From: Betaproteobacteria bacterium
GTDB lineage: Bacteria > Pseudomonadota > Gammaproteobacteria > Burkholderiales > SG8-39
Length of the DNA: 34,450 bases
Assembly: GCA_947467435.1 (NCBI GenBank)
Contig: CANIIA010000020.1
Location: 1 to 34,450, forward strand
Reading direction: 5' to 3'
The notes beneath the pieces are model-generated. The model searched no databases, was not told where the DNA came from, and saw only the letters and a program-made list of their open reading frames with translations. Below are positions 7,147 through 15,677 of this stretch, in pieces (the stretch's first letter is position 1; each line of letters starts with the position of its first letter). Both the position numbers and the translations under genes were made by a program.

Positions 7147-8970
7147 ATGCCCACGCCATCCACTCAACAAGACGCAGCCACACCGGGCGTTGACCCCAAC
7201 GCACTGGCGCGCATTTATGTTGATACCGCCGAGCGTGCAGCGCGCGTACTAAGTGCCTTTGCACAAAAGCAAAGCGATGCAGGCGGGTTGCGTGATGAGT
7301 TGGGTTTAGCGCAAGCCTATCTCGATTGGTACGCGCATTTACTCAAAGATCCGTATGCCATGGCAGCGGCATCGATCAATCTGACGATGGATACATTGCG
7401 CTTGTGGCAGAGCACATGGATGCGTTTATTTGGACTAACAGCCCCAGAAATTGCGGAACCGGCCAAAGGCGATCAGCGATTTAAAGATGCGCAATGGCAG
7501 GATGATTTTTTATTCGATTTTATTAAGCAATCGTATTTGATCACCGCGCGGCACGTACAAAGTGCAGTCGCAGAGGTGCACGATCTGCCCGAGAACTCGC
7601 GTAAAAAAGTGACCTTCTTTACGCGTCAATTTATCGATGCGCTATCGCCAACCAATTTTGCGATGACCAATCCGCAGGTGTTGCGCGAAACGCTGTCTAG
7701 TCAGGGACAAAACCTGATCAAAGGACTAAATAATCTGCTCGATGATATCGAGCAGGGGCAAGGTCAATTACGCATTCGCATGACGGATATGAATGCGTTT
7801 GCGCTCGGAAAAAATGTCGCGACCACTCCAGGTAAAGTGGTCTTTCAAAACGAACTCATGCAGCTCATTCAGTACACACCTCGAACTGCGCAGGTGCAGC
7901 GCCGGCCTCTGGTGATTATTCCGCCGTGGATTAACAAGTACTACATCCTCGACTTACGCACAAAAAATTCATTTATTCAGTGGGCGCTCGACCAAGGTCA
8001 TACGGTGTTTGTGATCTCTTGGGTTAATCCCGATGCGCAGCTTGCTGATAAAGGGTTCGAGGATTACATGCAACAAGGGCCGTTGGCGGCCTTGGATGCG
8101 GTGGAGCGGGCGACTGGCGAACGTACGGTAAATTTTATTGGCTACTGTTTAGGTGGCACGTTGTTAGGCTGTACGCTGGCTTGGTTAGCTGCGCGTGGCG
8201 AAGATCGTGTTGGCAGTGCGACTTTTTTTGTGTCTTTACTTGATTTCTCCGAACCCGGCGAATTAGGCGTGTTTATCGATGAAGCGCAAGTGGCCCGACT
8301 CGAAGAGCGCATGCAAAAGCATGGCGGCTATCTTGAGGGCAGCGAAATGGCCAGCACGTTTAACTTATTGCGCGCCAACGATTTGGTCTGGTCGTTTGTG
8401 GTGAACAATTATCTGATGGGTAAAGACCCGTTTCCGTTTGATCTGCTGTACTGGAATTCAGATGCCACACGCATGCCGGCGCGCATGCATAGTTTTTATT
8501 TGCGCAACATGTACTTGAATAATTTGCTGGGTGTACCCGGTGGCGTCACACTCGCTGGCGTGCCGCTCGATTTATCGCGCGTGACGGTGCCGGCGTATTT
8601 TGTGTCGACAACCGAAGATCACATCGCGCTATGGAAGGGTACATATCGAGGTGCGCGTTATTTACGTGGCCCAACGCGATTTGTGTTGGGCGCATCCGGG
8701 CATATCGCGGGTATTGTGAATCCACCGGCAGCGAATAAATATTGCTACTGGACCAACGACGCATTACCCGACACCCCAGAGGCTTGGCAAGCGAGCGCTC
8801 AGCAGCATGCTGGCTCGTGGTGGCCTGATTGGAACGCTTGGGTTTGTGCACGTAACGCAGAAAGTGGCGATGCACAAAGCGCGCTGGTTGCTGCACGCAC
8901 GCCGGGTGAAGGTTTACAGGTGCTTGAGGATGCGCCTGGCAGTTACGCGATGCTGCGCATTCAATCGTAG
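7147..8970 (+). CDS. phaC: Class I poly(3-hydroxyalkanoate) synthase
   Basis: A 607-residue PhaC that polymerises (R)-3-hydroxyacyl-CoA, usually 3-hydroxybutyryl-CoA, at the surface of PHA granules. The alpha/beta-hydrolase core has the lipase-like box GYCLGGT with the catalytic cysteine (about Cys334), the aspartate in VSTTEDHIALWK (about Asp491) and the histidine in GASGHIAGIVNPP (about His519). The N-terminal domain (to about residue 210) and the PPWINKYYILDL segment are typical of class I enzymes. The start at 7147 is set by AAGGAG eight bases upstream; the earlier frame start at 7108 lacks such a site. Unlike many phaCAB operons, no phaA, phaB or phaR follows. The next gene, dsbA, is convergent and ends 17 bp away. 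Confidence 0.97.
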   Translation: MPTPSTQQDAATPGVDPNALARIYVDTAERAARVLSAFAQKQSDAGGLRDELGLAQAYLDWYAHLLKDPYAMAAASINLTMDTLRLWQSTWMRLFGLTAPEIAEPAKGDQRFKDAQWQDDFLFDFIKQSYLITARHVQSAVAEVHDLPENSRKKVTFFTRQFIDALSPTNFAMTNPQVLRETLSSQGQNLIKGLNNLLDDIEQGQGQLRIRMTDMNAFALGKNVATTPGKVVFQNELMQLIQYTPRTAQVQRRPLVIIPPWINKYYILDLRTKNSFIQWALDQGHTVFVISWVNPDAQLADKGFEDYMQQGPLAALDAVERATGERTVNFIGYCLGGTLLGCTLAWLAARGEDRVGSATFFVSLLDFSEPGELGVFIDEAQVARLEERMQKHGGYLEGSEMASTFNLLRANDLVWSFVVNNYLMGKDPFPFDLLYWNSDATRMPARMHSFYLRNMYLNNLLGVPGGVTLAGVPLDLSRVTVPAYFVSTTEDHIALWKGTYRGARYLRGPTRFVLGASGHIAGIVNPPAANKYCYWTNDALPDTPEAWQASAQQHAGSWWPDWNAWVCARNAESGDAQSALVAARTPGEGLQVLEDAPGSYAMLRIQS

Positions 8971-8987
8971 TCGCGCCGTTGGTGGGA

Positions 8988-9671
8988 TTATTTGCGTGCG
9001 TCTTTACGCGCGACATCGATTAACGATTGCGTCACATTCAACATGCCGGCTTGGCTACCACCTTGTTCTGCGCTGATGGTGTAGCGACCATTCACCGCCA
9101 GCATGGGCACACCATCGAGCTTATAGGCAGCGGACAGTTGTGCTGCGCGTTTGACCTTCGCTTGCACGCCAAAGGACTTTACCGCCTCATCGAATTTTTT
9201 TCGATCGATATTATTTTTTTCTAGCCATTGATTCATCGCGGCTTCGCTCGTAATGTTAAGACGATCGCGGTGAATGGCATCAAAGAACGGCTTGTGCACG
9301 CGCTCAAGTACACCGAGTGCTTCGAAGGCGTAATAAATACGTGCATGTGGTACCCATCCGTCTGAGAGCACTGCTGGGATACGACGAAATTGTGCGTCGC
9401 CTGGAAGTTTTTTGCTCCACGGCTCTAGGATGGGTTCAAGGCTGTGGCAATGTGGGCAGCCGTACCAAAAAAATTCCAACACTTCGATTTTTCCGGGGGT
9501 TTCGACTGCTTGTGGCGTCGCCAACACAGAAAAATCTTTACCCGCGACGGGCTCGGCTTGCGCCACAGCGTGCAGGCCAAGCGACAAAAAAGATACACAG
9601 GCAAGCCAAGAAAACGCGCGTAGCCTACGCCCGATTAAATTGAATGCAGGTGCGCTGAGTAGACAGACCAT
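8988..9671 (-). CDS. dsbA: Thiol:disulfide interchange protein DsbA
   Basis: A 227-residue periplasmic thioredoxin-fold oxidase. The N-terminus has a signal peptide: basic NLIGRRLR, hydrophobic FSWLACVSFLSLGLHAV and a likely cleavage after AQA. The active site is CPHC (Cys72–Cys75) in LEFFWYGCPHCHSLEP. The cis-proline region is YKLDGVPMLAVNGRY. It introduces disulfide bonds into exported proteins. An in-frame TTG at 9683 lies upstream, but GGAG six bases before the ATG at 9669–9671 fixes that start. It follows the SPOR-domain gene by 22 bp and probably belongs to an argS–SPOR–dsbA transcription unit. Confidence 0.95.
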   Translation of the reverse strand: MVCLLSAPAFNLIGRRLRAFSWLACVSFLSLGLHAVAQAEPVAGKDFSVLATPQAVETPGKIEVLEFFWYGCPHCHSLEPILEPWSKKLPGDAQFRRIPAVLSDGWVPHARIYYAFEALGVLERVHKPFFDAIHRDRLNITSEAAMNQWLEKNNIDRKKFDEAVKSFGVQAKVKRAAQLSAAYKLDGVPMLAVNGRYTISAEQGGSQAGMLNVTQSLIDVARKDARK

Positions 9672-9693
9672 GTCATTCTCCAAAAAGGATGGT

Positions 9694-10260
9694 TTATTTT
9701 TTTGCTGCTGCAGGATCTTTAATTTTTACTGGATCGGCTTCGATGCCGTTTTGTTTGAGTGAGTCTTTCACTTTATTGACCTCTTCCACGCGTGTGTAAG
9801 GGCCTAAACGCACACGGTACATCGTGCCTTTTTCGGGTACGGTCGAGGGCTCGACTGAGGCCTCGTAACCTAAGATGGCAAGCTGTGCTTTTCGGTTGTC
9901 GGCATCAACAGGATTGGCGAACGAGCCGGCTTGTAGAAAATATAAATCTTTGCTGCCATCGGCGGCGCGCGCTGCAGCCTTCAGTTCTTTGTCGCTGACG
10001 GGCTCTTCGCTGCCGGGCAATATTTTGTAGAAATCAAACTTGGGTTTATCGGCCGCTTTGCTCACCGGCGCACCAGAAGGCTCGGCTTTGGTATCGGCTG
10101 GTTTGCGATTCATGAACGGTACCGGCGTTTTGTTTAAGTACACGGCGATGCCCAATGCAATCGCTAAACCAATAAATAAGCCAACAAACATGCCAAACAA
10201 AAAGCCGCCGTGCTGGCGTGCTCGACTGGCTGCGGTGGTTTGGACGCTGGCTTGACGCAT
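9694..10260 (-). CDS. SPOR-domain membrane protein (FtsN-like)
   Basis: A 188-residue bitopic inner-membrane protein. It has a short basic cytoplasmic N-terminus (SRARQHGG), one membrane segment at about residues 19–42 (FLFGMFVGLFIGLAIALGIA), a proline/lysine-rich periplasmic linker, and a SPOR domain from about residue 108 (YFLQAGSFANPVDADNRKAQ) to near the end (YRVRLGPYTRVEEVNKVKDS). SPOR domains bind denuded peptidoglycan at division septa, and this layout resembles FtsN. Whether it is the essential division protein or a paralogue cannot be told. The start is three bases after the argS stop codon, with GAGAGG upstream. dsbA follows. Confidence 0.9.
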   Translation of the reverse strand: MRQASVQTTAASRARQHGGFLFGMFVGLFIGLAIALGIAVYLNKTPVPFMNRKPADTKAEPSGAPVSKAADKPKFDFYKILPGSEEPVSDKELKAAARAADGSKDLYFLQAGSFANPVDADNRKAQLAILGYEASVEPSTVPEKGTMYRVRLGPYTRVEEVNKVKDSLKQNGIEADPVKIKDPAAAKK

Positions 10261-10263
10261 GAT

Positions 10264-12039
10264 TTACATCCTCTCGGGGGCGCTCACACCCAACAAAGCC
10301 AACCCATTGGCTAAGGTGTATCGCGTCGCGGCACACAAGGCCAAACGCGCTTCACTGAGGGCGGCATCCTCCACGAGGATGCGTTCGGCATTATAGAAGG
10401 CGTGGAAGTCGGCGGCGAGCTCGCGAAGGTAAAAAGCGATTAAGTGTGGTGCTAACTCGCGTGCCGCGGTTTGAATCAGTTCGGGAAATTCACCGATCCG
10501 CTGCATCAGCGCCAGTTCGCGTGCGCCTTCAAGTGGGCTGAGTGGTGTGCTGTGCAAGGACTGCGCGTCACGTTTGGCTTGTACAAAGATGCTGCAGACC
10601 CGCGCATGTGCATATTGGACGTAGTACACCGGATTATCATTGGACTGGCTTTTGGCTAAGTCCAAATCGAAATCGAGATGTTGATCTGATTTACGCAGCA
10701 CATAAAAAAATCTTGCGGCATCATCGCCCACCTCTCGACGTAAATCCCGCAGGGTGACAAATTCGCCGGAGCGTTTCCCCATGGCAACTTTTTCGCCACC
10801 ACGAAATAGCGCGGCAAATTGCACTAACGCAACGGTCAGACGTTGGGCATCGACCCCGCAAGCGAGCAGCGCCCCTTTGACGCGCGCAATGTAGCCGTGA
10901 TGATCAGCGCCCCAGACGTTGATTACCCGATCAAAGCCACGCGAAAATTTATCAAGGTGGTACGCAATGTCTGAAGCAAAGTAAGTGAGTAAACCGTTTT
11001 CGCGGCGGATGACGCGATCTTTTTCATCGCCAAAGGTGGTCGAACGAAACCATAAGGCACCGTCTTTGATGTAGGTGTGTCCGGCGGATTCGAGTTGCGC
11101 AACTGCGCGCGCCACTTGCCCCGAATCGTGCAGCGATTGTTCAGAAAACCAATGCGCATAAGTCACACCAAACTGCGCGAGATCGTCTTGCTGATCGGCC
11201 AACATCGCTTGGAGTGCAAATCCATGCACCACGCGCCAATCAGTGGCGAGAAGTTCGCGGGCGAGCGCGATCAGTGCATCGAGCGCTGCGTCTCCGCGTA
11301 CTGCTTCATCATCCGCGACTTGTTCGGATTGCGCCGCGGCTTGTAGTGCTGCAGCGAAGCGTGGATCATCGCGTTCGAGTTGTGCTGCGTGGGCTTGATT
11401 CAGAGCGACAGCAATATCGCGAACATAAGCGCCGCGATACCCATCGGCAGGAAAGGCCACCGTACGACCACGTGCTTCGAGATAACGTAACCAAACGCTC
11501 AGCGCAAGAATATCCATCTGCCGACCGGCATCATTGATGTAAAACTCGCGTGTAACGGTTGCGCCGGCCGCCGCTAGGACATTGGCAAGACTAGCGCCAT
11601 AAGCTGCGCCACGACCATGGCCAATGTGTAACGGCCCCGTGGGGTTAGCCGATACATACTCGACTTGAATATTTTCTTGGGTGCGCGCGCCGCGACCCCA
11701 GTCGGCGGGTGCGTTGAGTACCTGCGTGATCACCGCATGTTTTGTGCGGATCGATAAACGTAAGTTAATAAACCCTGCGCCCGCGATTTCGGCCGCACTG
11801 ATGAGTCCATCGGCCCATTGTGTTTGCGCTTGGAGTGCGGCCACAATTTGTTCGGCGATCTGACGCGGATTGGCTTTAAGCGCCTTGGCCAATTGCATGG
11901 CGATATTGCAGGACAGATCGCCGTGCTCGGCTTGCTTGGGACGCTCAAGCAAGATGGGTGTTTGTGCAGACTCGGGCGCCACTTGCATGCGTGCGGCGTG
12001 GAGTCGTGCCGTGATTGCGGCTTTAGTGTCGGGCATCAT
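10264..12039 (-). CDS. argS: Arginyl-tRNA synthetase
   Basis: A class I aminoacyl-tRNA synthetase of 591 residues that charges tRNA-Arg. The HIGH signature is in ANPTGPLHIGHGRG (about residues 138–141). The KMSKS-equivalent loop is degenerate (VAMGKRSGEFVTL), as in most ArgS proteins. The N-terminal additional domain (LERPKQAEHGDLSCNIAMQL) and the C-terminal anticodon-binding domain (ADFHAFYNAERILVED) are both present. Two tandem ATGs (12039 and 12036) give equally plausible starts. No Shine-Dalgarno sequence precedes them; instead TATAAT lies 11 bases upstream. It leads the argS–SPOR–dsbA unit and lies 27 bp downstream of priA. Confidence 0.97.
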   Translation of the reverse strand: MMPDTKAAITARLHAARMQVAPESAQTPILLERPKQAEHGDLSCNIAMQLAKALKANPRQIAEQIVAALQAQTQWADGLISAAEIAGAGFINLRLSIRTKHAVITQVLNAPADWGRGARTQENIQVEYVSANPTGPLHIGHGRGAAYGASLANVLAAAGATVTREFYINDAGRQMDILALSVWLRYLEARGRTVAFPADGYRGAYVRDIAVALNQAHAAQLERDDPRFAAALQAAAQSEQVADDEAVRGDAALDALIALARELLATDWRVVHGFALQAMLADQQDDLAQFGVTYAHWFSEQSLHDSGQVARAVAQLESAGHTYIKDGALWFRSTTFGDEKDRVIRRENGLLTYFASDIAYHLDKFSRGFDRVINVWGADHHGYIARVKGALLACGVDAQRLTVALVQFAALFRGGEKVAMGKRSGEFVTLRDLRREVGDDAARFFYVLRKSDQHLDFDLDLAKSQSNDNPVYYVQYAHARVCSIFVQAKRDAQSLHSTPLSPLEGARELALMQRIGEFPELIQTAARELAPHLIAFYLRELAADFHAFYNAERILVEDAALSEARLALCAATRYTLANGLALLGVSAPERM

Positions 12040-12050
12040 AAGGGGGGCGA

Positions 12051-12056
12051 ATTATA
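12051..12056 (-). promoter_or_regulatory. Candidate -10 element for argS
   Basis: The minus strand reads TATAAT, a perfect -10 hexamer, 11 bases before the first argS ATG. There is no convincing -35 at 16–18 bp. Transcription from it would leave a leader of only about 5 nt. It falls between the priA stop codon and argS. Confidence 0.4.
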
Positions 12057-12066
12057 CCTGTGACGC

Positions 12067-14232
12067 TTAATCAAACTCGATCGGATCAACATCAATGTGC
12101 CAGCGAATCCCGCGCGGCGCATCTTCGTGGATGGCGGCGTTCCATTGACGTAAAAACCCTTGCAATGCCGGGCGCGCTGTTGATTGCACCACCAGCTGCG
12201 CGCGCTCTTTGTTGGCACGCCGCGTAATGACGTGCGGGACCGGATCAAACAATTGCACGCCGTTGGGTGGTTCGACGAGTTCGGCCGCGCGCCGTAAAAA
12301 CGCTAACGCATCGACTAAACGAGGCGCTTCGGCGCGTAACGCAGCTTCAAATACGCTGGGTGGAAATCCAGCCGCTTGACGTTCAGCCAATTGACTGCGT
12401 GCAAAGCCGGCGTAATCGTGTCGCGCCAAGGCGCGATACAACGGATGTTCTGGATAACGCGTTTGGATGATCACCTCACCCAAGGTTTCGCGCCGCCCGG
12501 CGCGTCCAGCCACCTGCATGAGCGTGGCGAATAAACGCTCCGCTGCGCGATAGTCTGTGGACAGTAATGCGTGATCGGCATTCAGTACGCCAACAAAAGT
12601 CAGCTGCGGAAAATCGTGTCCTTTGGCGATGAGTTGTGTGCCGATCAAAATATCTGCGCCACCGGCACGCACGTCATCTAAGGTGCTGATCAACGATTTA
12701 CCGCGCGCCGTATCGCGATCGATACGCACCAGACGCGCGTTAGGAAAGTGCGTGGCCAGTGTTTCCTCGATGCGTTGTGTGCCGCGCCCAAGTGGCTCGA
12801 GATCGACATTGCCACACGTTGGACAGGCCGCGGGGATGGGCTCTTCTAGTCCGCAATGATGACAACGCAAACGTTGATCCGCTCGATGCATCACTAAGCG
12901 TGTACTACAGCGCACACACGCCGCATTCCAACCGCACGCACCACAGGCCAACACTGGGGCATAACCGCGACGATTGATAAACAGTAAACTTTGTTCGCCA
13001 CGCGCTAAGCGTGCAGCCAGCGCATCTTGTAGGGTTTGCGCTAATCCATGCGATTGCACGGCGGTACGCATGTCGATGGTGTGTACACGCGGTAGTTGCG
13101 CACCGGGCGAGGCGCGCTCGCGTAGTTCTATCCGCTTGTAGCGTCCGTTGATGGCGTTGGCGTAACTTTCAAGCGACGGCGTGGCGGTGCCAAGCAACAC
13201 GGGAACACGACTTTGTTGCGCACGAAAAATCGCGGCATCACGCGCCGAGTAACGCACGCCTTCATGTTGTTTAAATGAAGTGTCGTGCTCCTCATCGACA
13301 ATGATCATCGCTAAGCGCGGAAGCGGCGTGAGCACGGCCAATCGTGTGCCCAAAATAATCCCCGATTCGCCTCGCGCAGCGCGTAACCACGCACTGGTAC
13401 GCGCCGACTCTTCTAAGCCGCTATGTAAGACACTCAACGCTGTTTCTGGAAAAGCAGCGCGAACACGCGCTTCGAGCTGTGGGGTGAGTCCGATTTCGGG
13501 GACCAACACCAACGTTTGACCGCCTTGCGCCAGCAGGTCGGCAATGCATTGAAAATACACTTCTGTTTTGCCGCTACCCGTCACGCCATGTAGCAAAAAC
13601 GTTTGGTGTTGCCCAGCCGCTGCGCGGATGACCTCGAGTGCGCGCTCTTGCGTCGCGGTGAGCGGATGTGGTGGCACAAAACGTGTGGCCCAAGGCGGCG
13701 CGCAGCGTGTGATCCAACCGTCTTGCGCTAACGCACGTAGCGCCACTCGACGTCGCGCATCGTCTGCAATCAATATCGATTCAGCGATAGGTGCGCCCAG
13801 AGCCACCGCAGAAAATTCTTCGAGCAACGTGCGACGATGGCTTTGGCGCAAGGAGCCTGCCTCGGGAGCGAGCTTGGTGCGTGTCCAAAACGCCAGCGTT
13901 TCGCGTGGTAATGGGTTGAGGCTGCGTAAGCGAGGCGGTAGTGCGCTCAGCACTGTTTCGCCTAATGGGTGCTGGTAGTAGCCAGATAAAAAATGCATCA
14001 GCGCAATCCAGTCTGCAGGCAGACGTGGTGCATCTTCGCGTATCGAGGCAATCGATTTTAGGCGCGCGGTGTCGACATCACTTTGATCGAGAATCTCGAG
14101 CACGACACCAACCAATAGTCGCTTGCCAAAGGGTACGACCACCCGGTCCCCGACGGCCACGGGCAGCGGACCACACAGATAGTCGAACAGCTTGGGTAAA
14201 GGGACGTCGAGGGCGATACGGGCAATACTCAT
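12067..14232 (-). CDS. priA: Primosomal replication-restart helicase PriA
   Basis: A 721-residue superfamily 2 DNA helicase that reloads the replisome at stalled forks. It has an N-terminal 3'-end-binding domain (RIALDVPLPKLFDYL at the start), Walker A GVTGSGKT near residue 216 and Walker B DEEHD near residue 313. A zinc-binding cysteine cluster follows in the order CGACGWNAACVRC and CHHCGLEEPIPAACPTCG. The helicase C-terminal motifs include LIGTQLIAKGHDFPQ and QVAGRAGRRE. All key parts are present. The start is ATG at 14230–14232, preceded two codons upstream by an in-frame TTG that is less likely. A 377-bp gap with DnaA boxes separates it from hemE upstream. Confidence 0.97.
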   Translation of the reverse strand: MSIARIALDVPLPKLFDYLCGPLPVAVGDRVVVPFGKRLLVGVVLEILDQSDVDTARLKSIASIREDAPRLPADWIALMHFLSGYYQHPLGETVLSALPPRLRSLNPLPRETLAFWTRTKLAPEAGSLRQSHRRTLLEEFSAVALGAPIAESILIADDARRRVALRALAQDGWITRCAPPWATRFVPPHPLTATQERALEVIRAAAGQHQTFLLHGVTGSGKTEVYFQCIADLLAQGGQTLVLVPEIGLTPQLEARVRAAFPETALSVLHSGLEESARTSAWLRAARGESGIILGTRLAVLTPLPRLAMIIVDEEHDTSFKQHEGVRYSARDAAIFRAQQSRVPVLLGTATPSLESYANAINGRYKRIELRERASPGAQLPRVHTIDMRTAVQSHGLAQTLQDALAARLARGEQSLLFINRRGYAPVLACGACGWNAACVRCSTRLVMHRADQRLRCHHCGLEEPIPAACPTCGNVDLEPLGRGTQRIEETLATHFPNARLVRIDRDTARGKSLISTLDDVRAGGADILIGTQLIAKGHDFPQLTFVGVLNADHALLSTDYRAAERLFATLMQVAGRAGRRETLGEVIIQTRYPEHPLYRALARHDYAGFARSQLAERQAAGFPPSVFEAALRAEAPRLVDALAFLRRAAELVEPPNGVQLFDPVPHVITRRANKERAQLVVQSTARPALQGFLRQWNAAIHEDAPRGIRWHIDVDPIEFD

Positions 14233-14328
14233 GACCAAGGGCGCGGTACCACGGCAAGAAGAGAAATTCTCAAATTGGGCAATGGCTTAGCCAGCCTCGT
14301 TGAGCTGAACTATCGCGAAAGTGCGCGT

Positions 14329-14350
14329 AAGCCCTCTACGCAAAGGGCTT
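14329..14350. other. Perfect 7-bp stem-loop
   Basis: AAGCCCT (14329–14335) and AGGGCTT (14344–14350) form a perfect stem with an 8-base loop. Neither strand has a T-run immediately after it, so I do not call it a terminator. It lies in the priA leader. Confidence 0.45.
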
Positions 14351-14371
14351 CTCTGCTTTTGCCGGCGGTCT

Positions 14372-14380
14372 TGTGGATAA
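14372..14380 (-). promoter_or_regulatory. DnaA box (TTATCCACA, perfect)
   Basis: The minus strand reads TTATCCACA, the strict E. coli-type DnaA box. A looser box (TTACTCACA) lies 3 bp away at 14384–14392. One 9-mer can occur by chance; the partner box at 14552 and the location make it worth noting. Confidence 0.5.
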
Positions 14381-14551
14381 GTTTGTGAGTAAAACGCTGT
14401 CATTGGTCAAAAGAAGGGGTTTGTCAAGGCGGTAATTTTATGCTTGCGAACGCGGAAAAAATTATTTTTTATTTATAAATCAATGCATTGCTTGGCTTTT
14501 TGGCGAGTCAAGCAGATTTCATGGGCAGCGACTCCGGCGACTTGGCTAATT

Positions 14552-14560
14552 TGTGCATAA
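14552..14560 (-). promoter_or_regulatory. DnaA box (TTATGCACA)
   Basis: The minus strand reads TTATGCACA, matching the TTATNCACA consensus, in the same orientation as the box at 14372. Both are embedded in the longer plus-strand string TTGTGNATAAGT. Confidence 0.45.
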
Positions 14561-14609
14561 GTCAAGGGGTTAGGCGACTTTTTTCAACCCGGCTCGTAGC
14601 CAATATGCC

Positions 14610-15677
14610 TTAACTCGTCCGCTGTCGCTTACTGTAAGTGTGCACTTCATCCACGAGCACGGCGACTTGTTCAGGGGCCGTGAATTGCGAAATGCCATGA
14701 CCCAAATTGAAGACGTGCCCAGGGCCTACGCCAAAAGCATCCAGGACGCGTCGCGCCTCGGACCGCAGCGTGGCTTCGCTGCCAAACAACGCCGCCGGAT
14801 CGAGGTTCCCTTGCAAGGCGACGCGCGCGCCGACGCGTTGTCGGGCCAGCGCAAGGTCGGTACTCCAATCAATACCGAGCGCATCACAGCCCAGATCGGC
14901 CATCGACTCAAGCCAACCGCCCCCGCCCTTGGTAAAGACGATGCTTGGAATGCGTTCGCCGTTATGTTCGCGTTTGAGTCCAGCCACCACTTGTTGCAGA
15001 TAGGCCAGAGAAAATTCTGCATAACCAGCGCTGGTGAGATTACCGCCCCAAGTATCGAAGATCATGACCGCTTGTGCGCCGGCGATAATTTGCGCGTTTA
15101 AGTAATCAATCACCGCCTGCGCGGTAATACGCAATAGGTGATGTAACAAATCGGGTCGACTGTAGAGCATCGTTTTGACTGTGCGAAAGTCATCGCTGCC
15201 ACCGCCCTCGATCATGTAGCACGCAAGCGTATATGGGCTGCCAGAAAACCCAATTAGCGGGACACGGCCATCGAGTGCGCGACGAATGCTGCTGACAGCC
15301 TCCATCACATAGCGCAACTCCGTGTGCGGGTCCGGCACGTGCAGTGCTTTGATCGCGCGTTCATCGCGCAACGGATGATGAAAACGCGGACCTTCGCCAT
15401 CGGCAAAGTACAAGCCCAATCCCATGGCATCGGGTACCGTGAGGATGTCAGAAAAAAGAATCGCCGCGTCTAGCGCAAACCGCTCTAGCGGTTGTAGCGT
15501 GACTTCAGTGGCGTAGTCCGGATTTTTTGCGAGCCCTAAAAAACTGCCTGCACGTTTGCGTGTGGCGTTGTACTCAGGCAAATAGCGACCGGCTTGGCGC
15601 ATCAACCAGATCGGTGTGTGTGGGGTGGGCTGCCGCGCGAGGGCGCGCAAAAACGTGTCGTTTTTTAGGGGGGTCAT
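14610..15677 (-). CDS. hemE: Uroporphyrinogen decarboxylase
   Basis: A 355-residue cytoplasmic enzyme of haem synthesis that removes four acetate carboxyls from uroporphyrinogen III to give coproporphyrinogen III. Both family signatures are present: [15 protein letters not shown] near residue 30, and [19 protein letters not shown] in the middle. The C-terminal [17 protein letters not shown] segment, which shapes the active site, is also intact. The start at 15675–15677 overlaps the stop of the EVE gene by four bases (ATGA), so translation is probably coupled. The frame is open to 15707 but without similarity to the family. No ribosome binding site is evident. Confidence 0.97.
   Translation of the reverse strand: MTPLKNDTFLRALARQPTPHTPIWLMRQAGRYLPEYNATRKRAGSFLGLAKNPDYATEVTLQPLERFALDAAILFSDILTVPDAMGLGLYFADGEGPRFHHPLRDERAIKALHVPDPHTELRYVMEAVSSIRRALDGRVPLIGFSGSPYTLACYMIEGGGSDDFRTVKTMLYSRPDLLHHLLRITAQAVIDYLNAQIIAGAQAVMIFDTWGGNLTSAGYAEFSLAYLQQVVAGLKREHNGERIPSIVFTKGGGGWLESMADLGCDALGIDWSTDLALARQRVGARVALQGNLDPAALFGSEATLRSEARRVLDAFGVGPGHVFNLGHGISQFTAPEQVAVLVDEVHTYSKRQRTS

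Larger units (their letters stand above)
14233..14609. other. Gene-free hemE–priA spacer with DnaA boxes and an AT-rich run
   Basis: I see no convincing gene in these 377 bases. The stretch holds two exact TTATNCACA boxes 180 bp apart, an AT-rich run at about 14453–14484, a 7-bp stem-loop (14329–14350), and four minus-strand TTGAC motifs (near 14405, 14422, 14506 and 14560). One of these, TTGACA at 14422–14427, could be a -35, but the matching -10 position (AATGAC) is poor. The priA promoter must lie here or upstream of hemE. The density of replication-type motifs next to hemE is noteworthy, but origin function is not shown. Confidence 0.5.

Noticed and set aside
14329..14350. Stem-loop considered as a rho-independent terminator of hemE
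   Set aside because: On the minus strand no T-run follows the stem, and it lies about 260 bp after the hemE stop.
14640..15101. A 153-codon plus-strand frame inside hemE
   Set aside because: It is a shadow of hemE on the opposite strand. hemE has full family signatures; the shadow has none.
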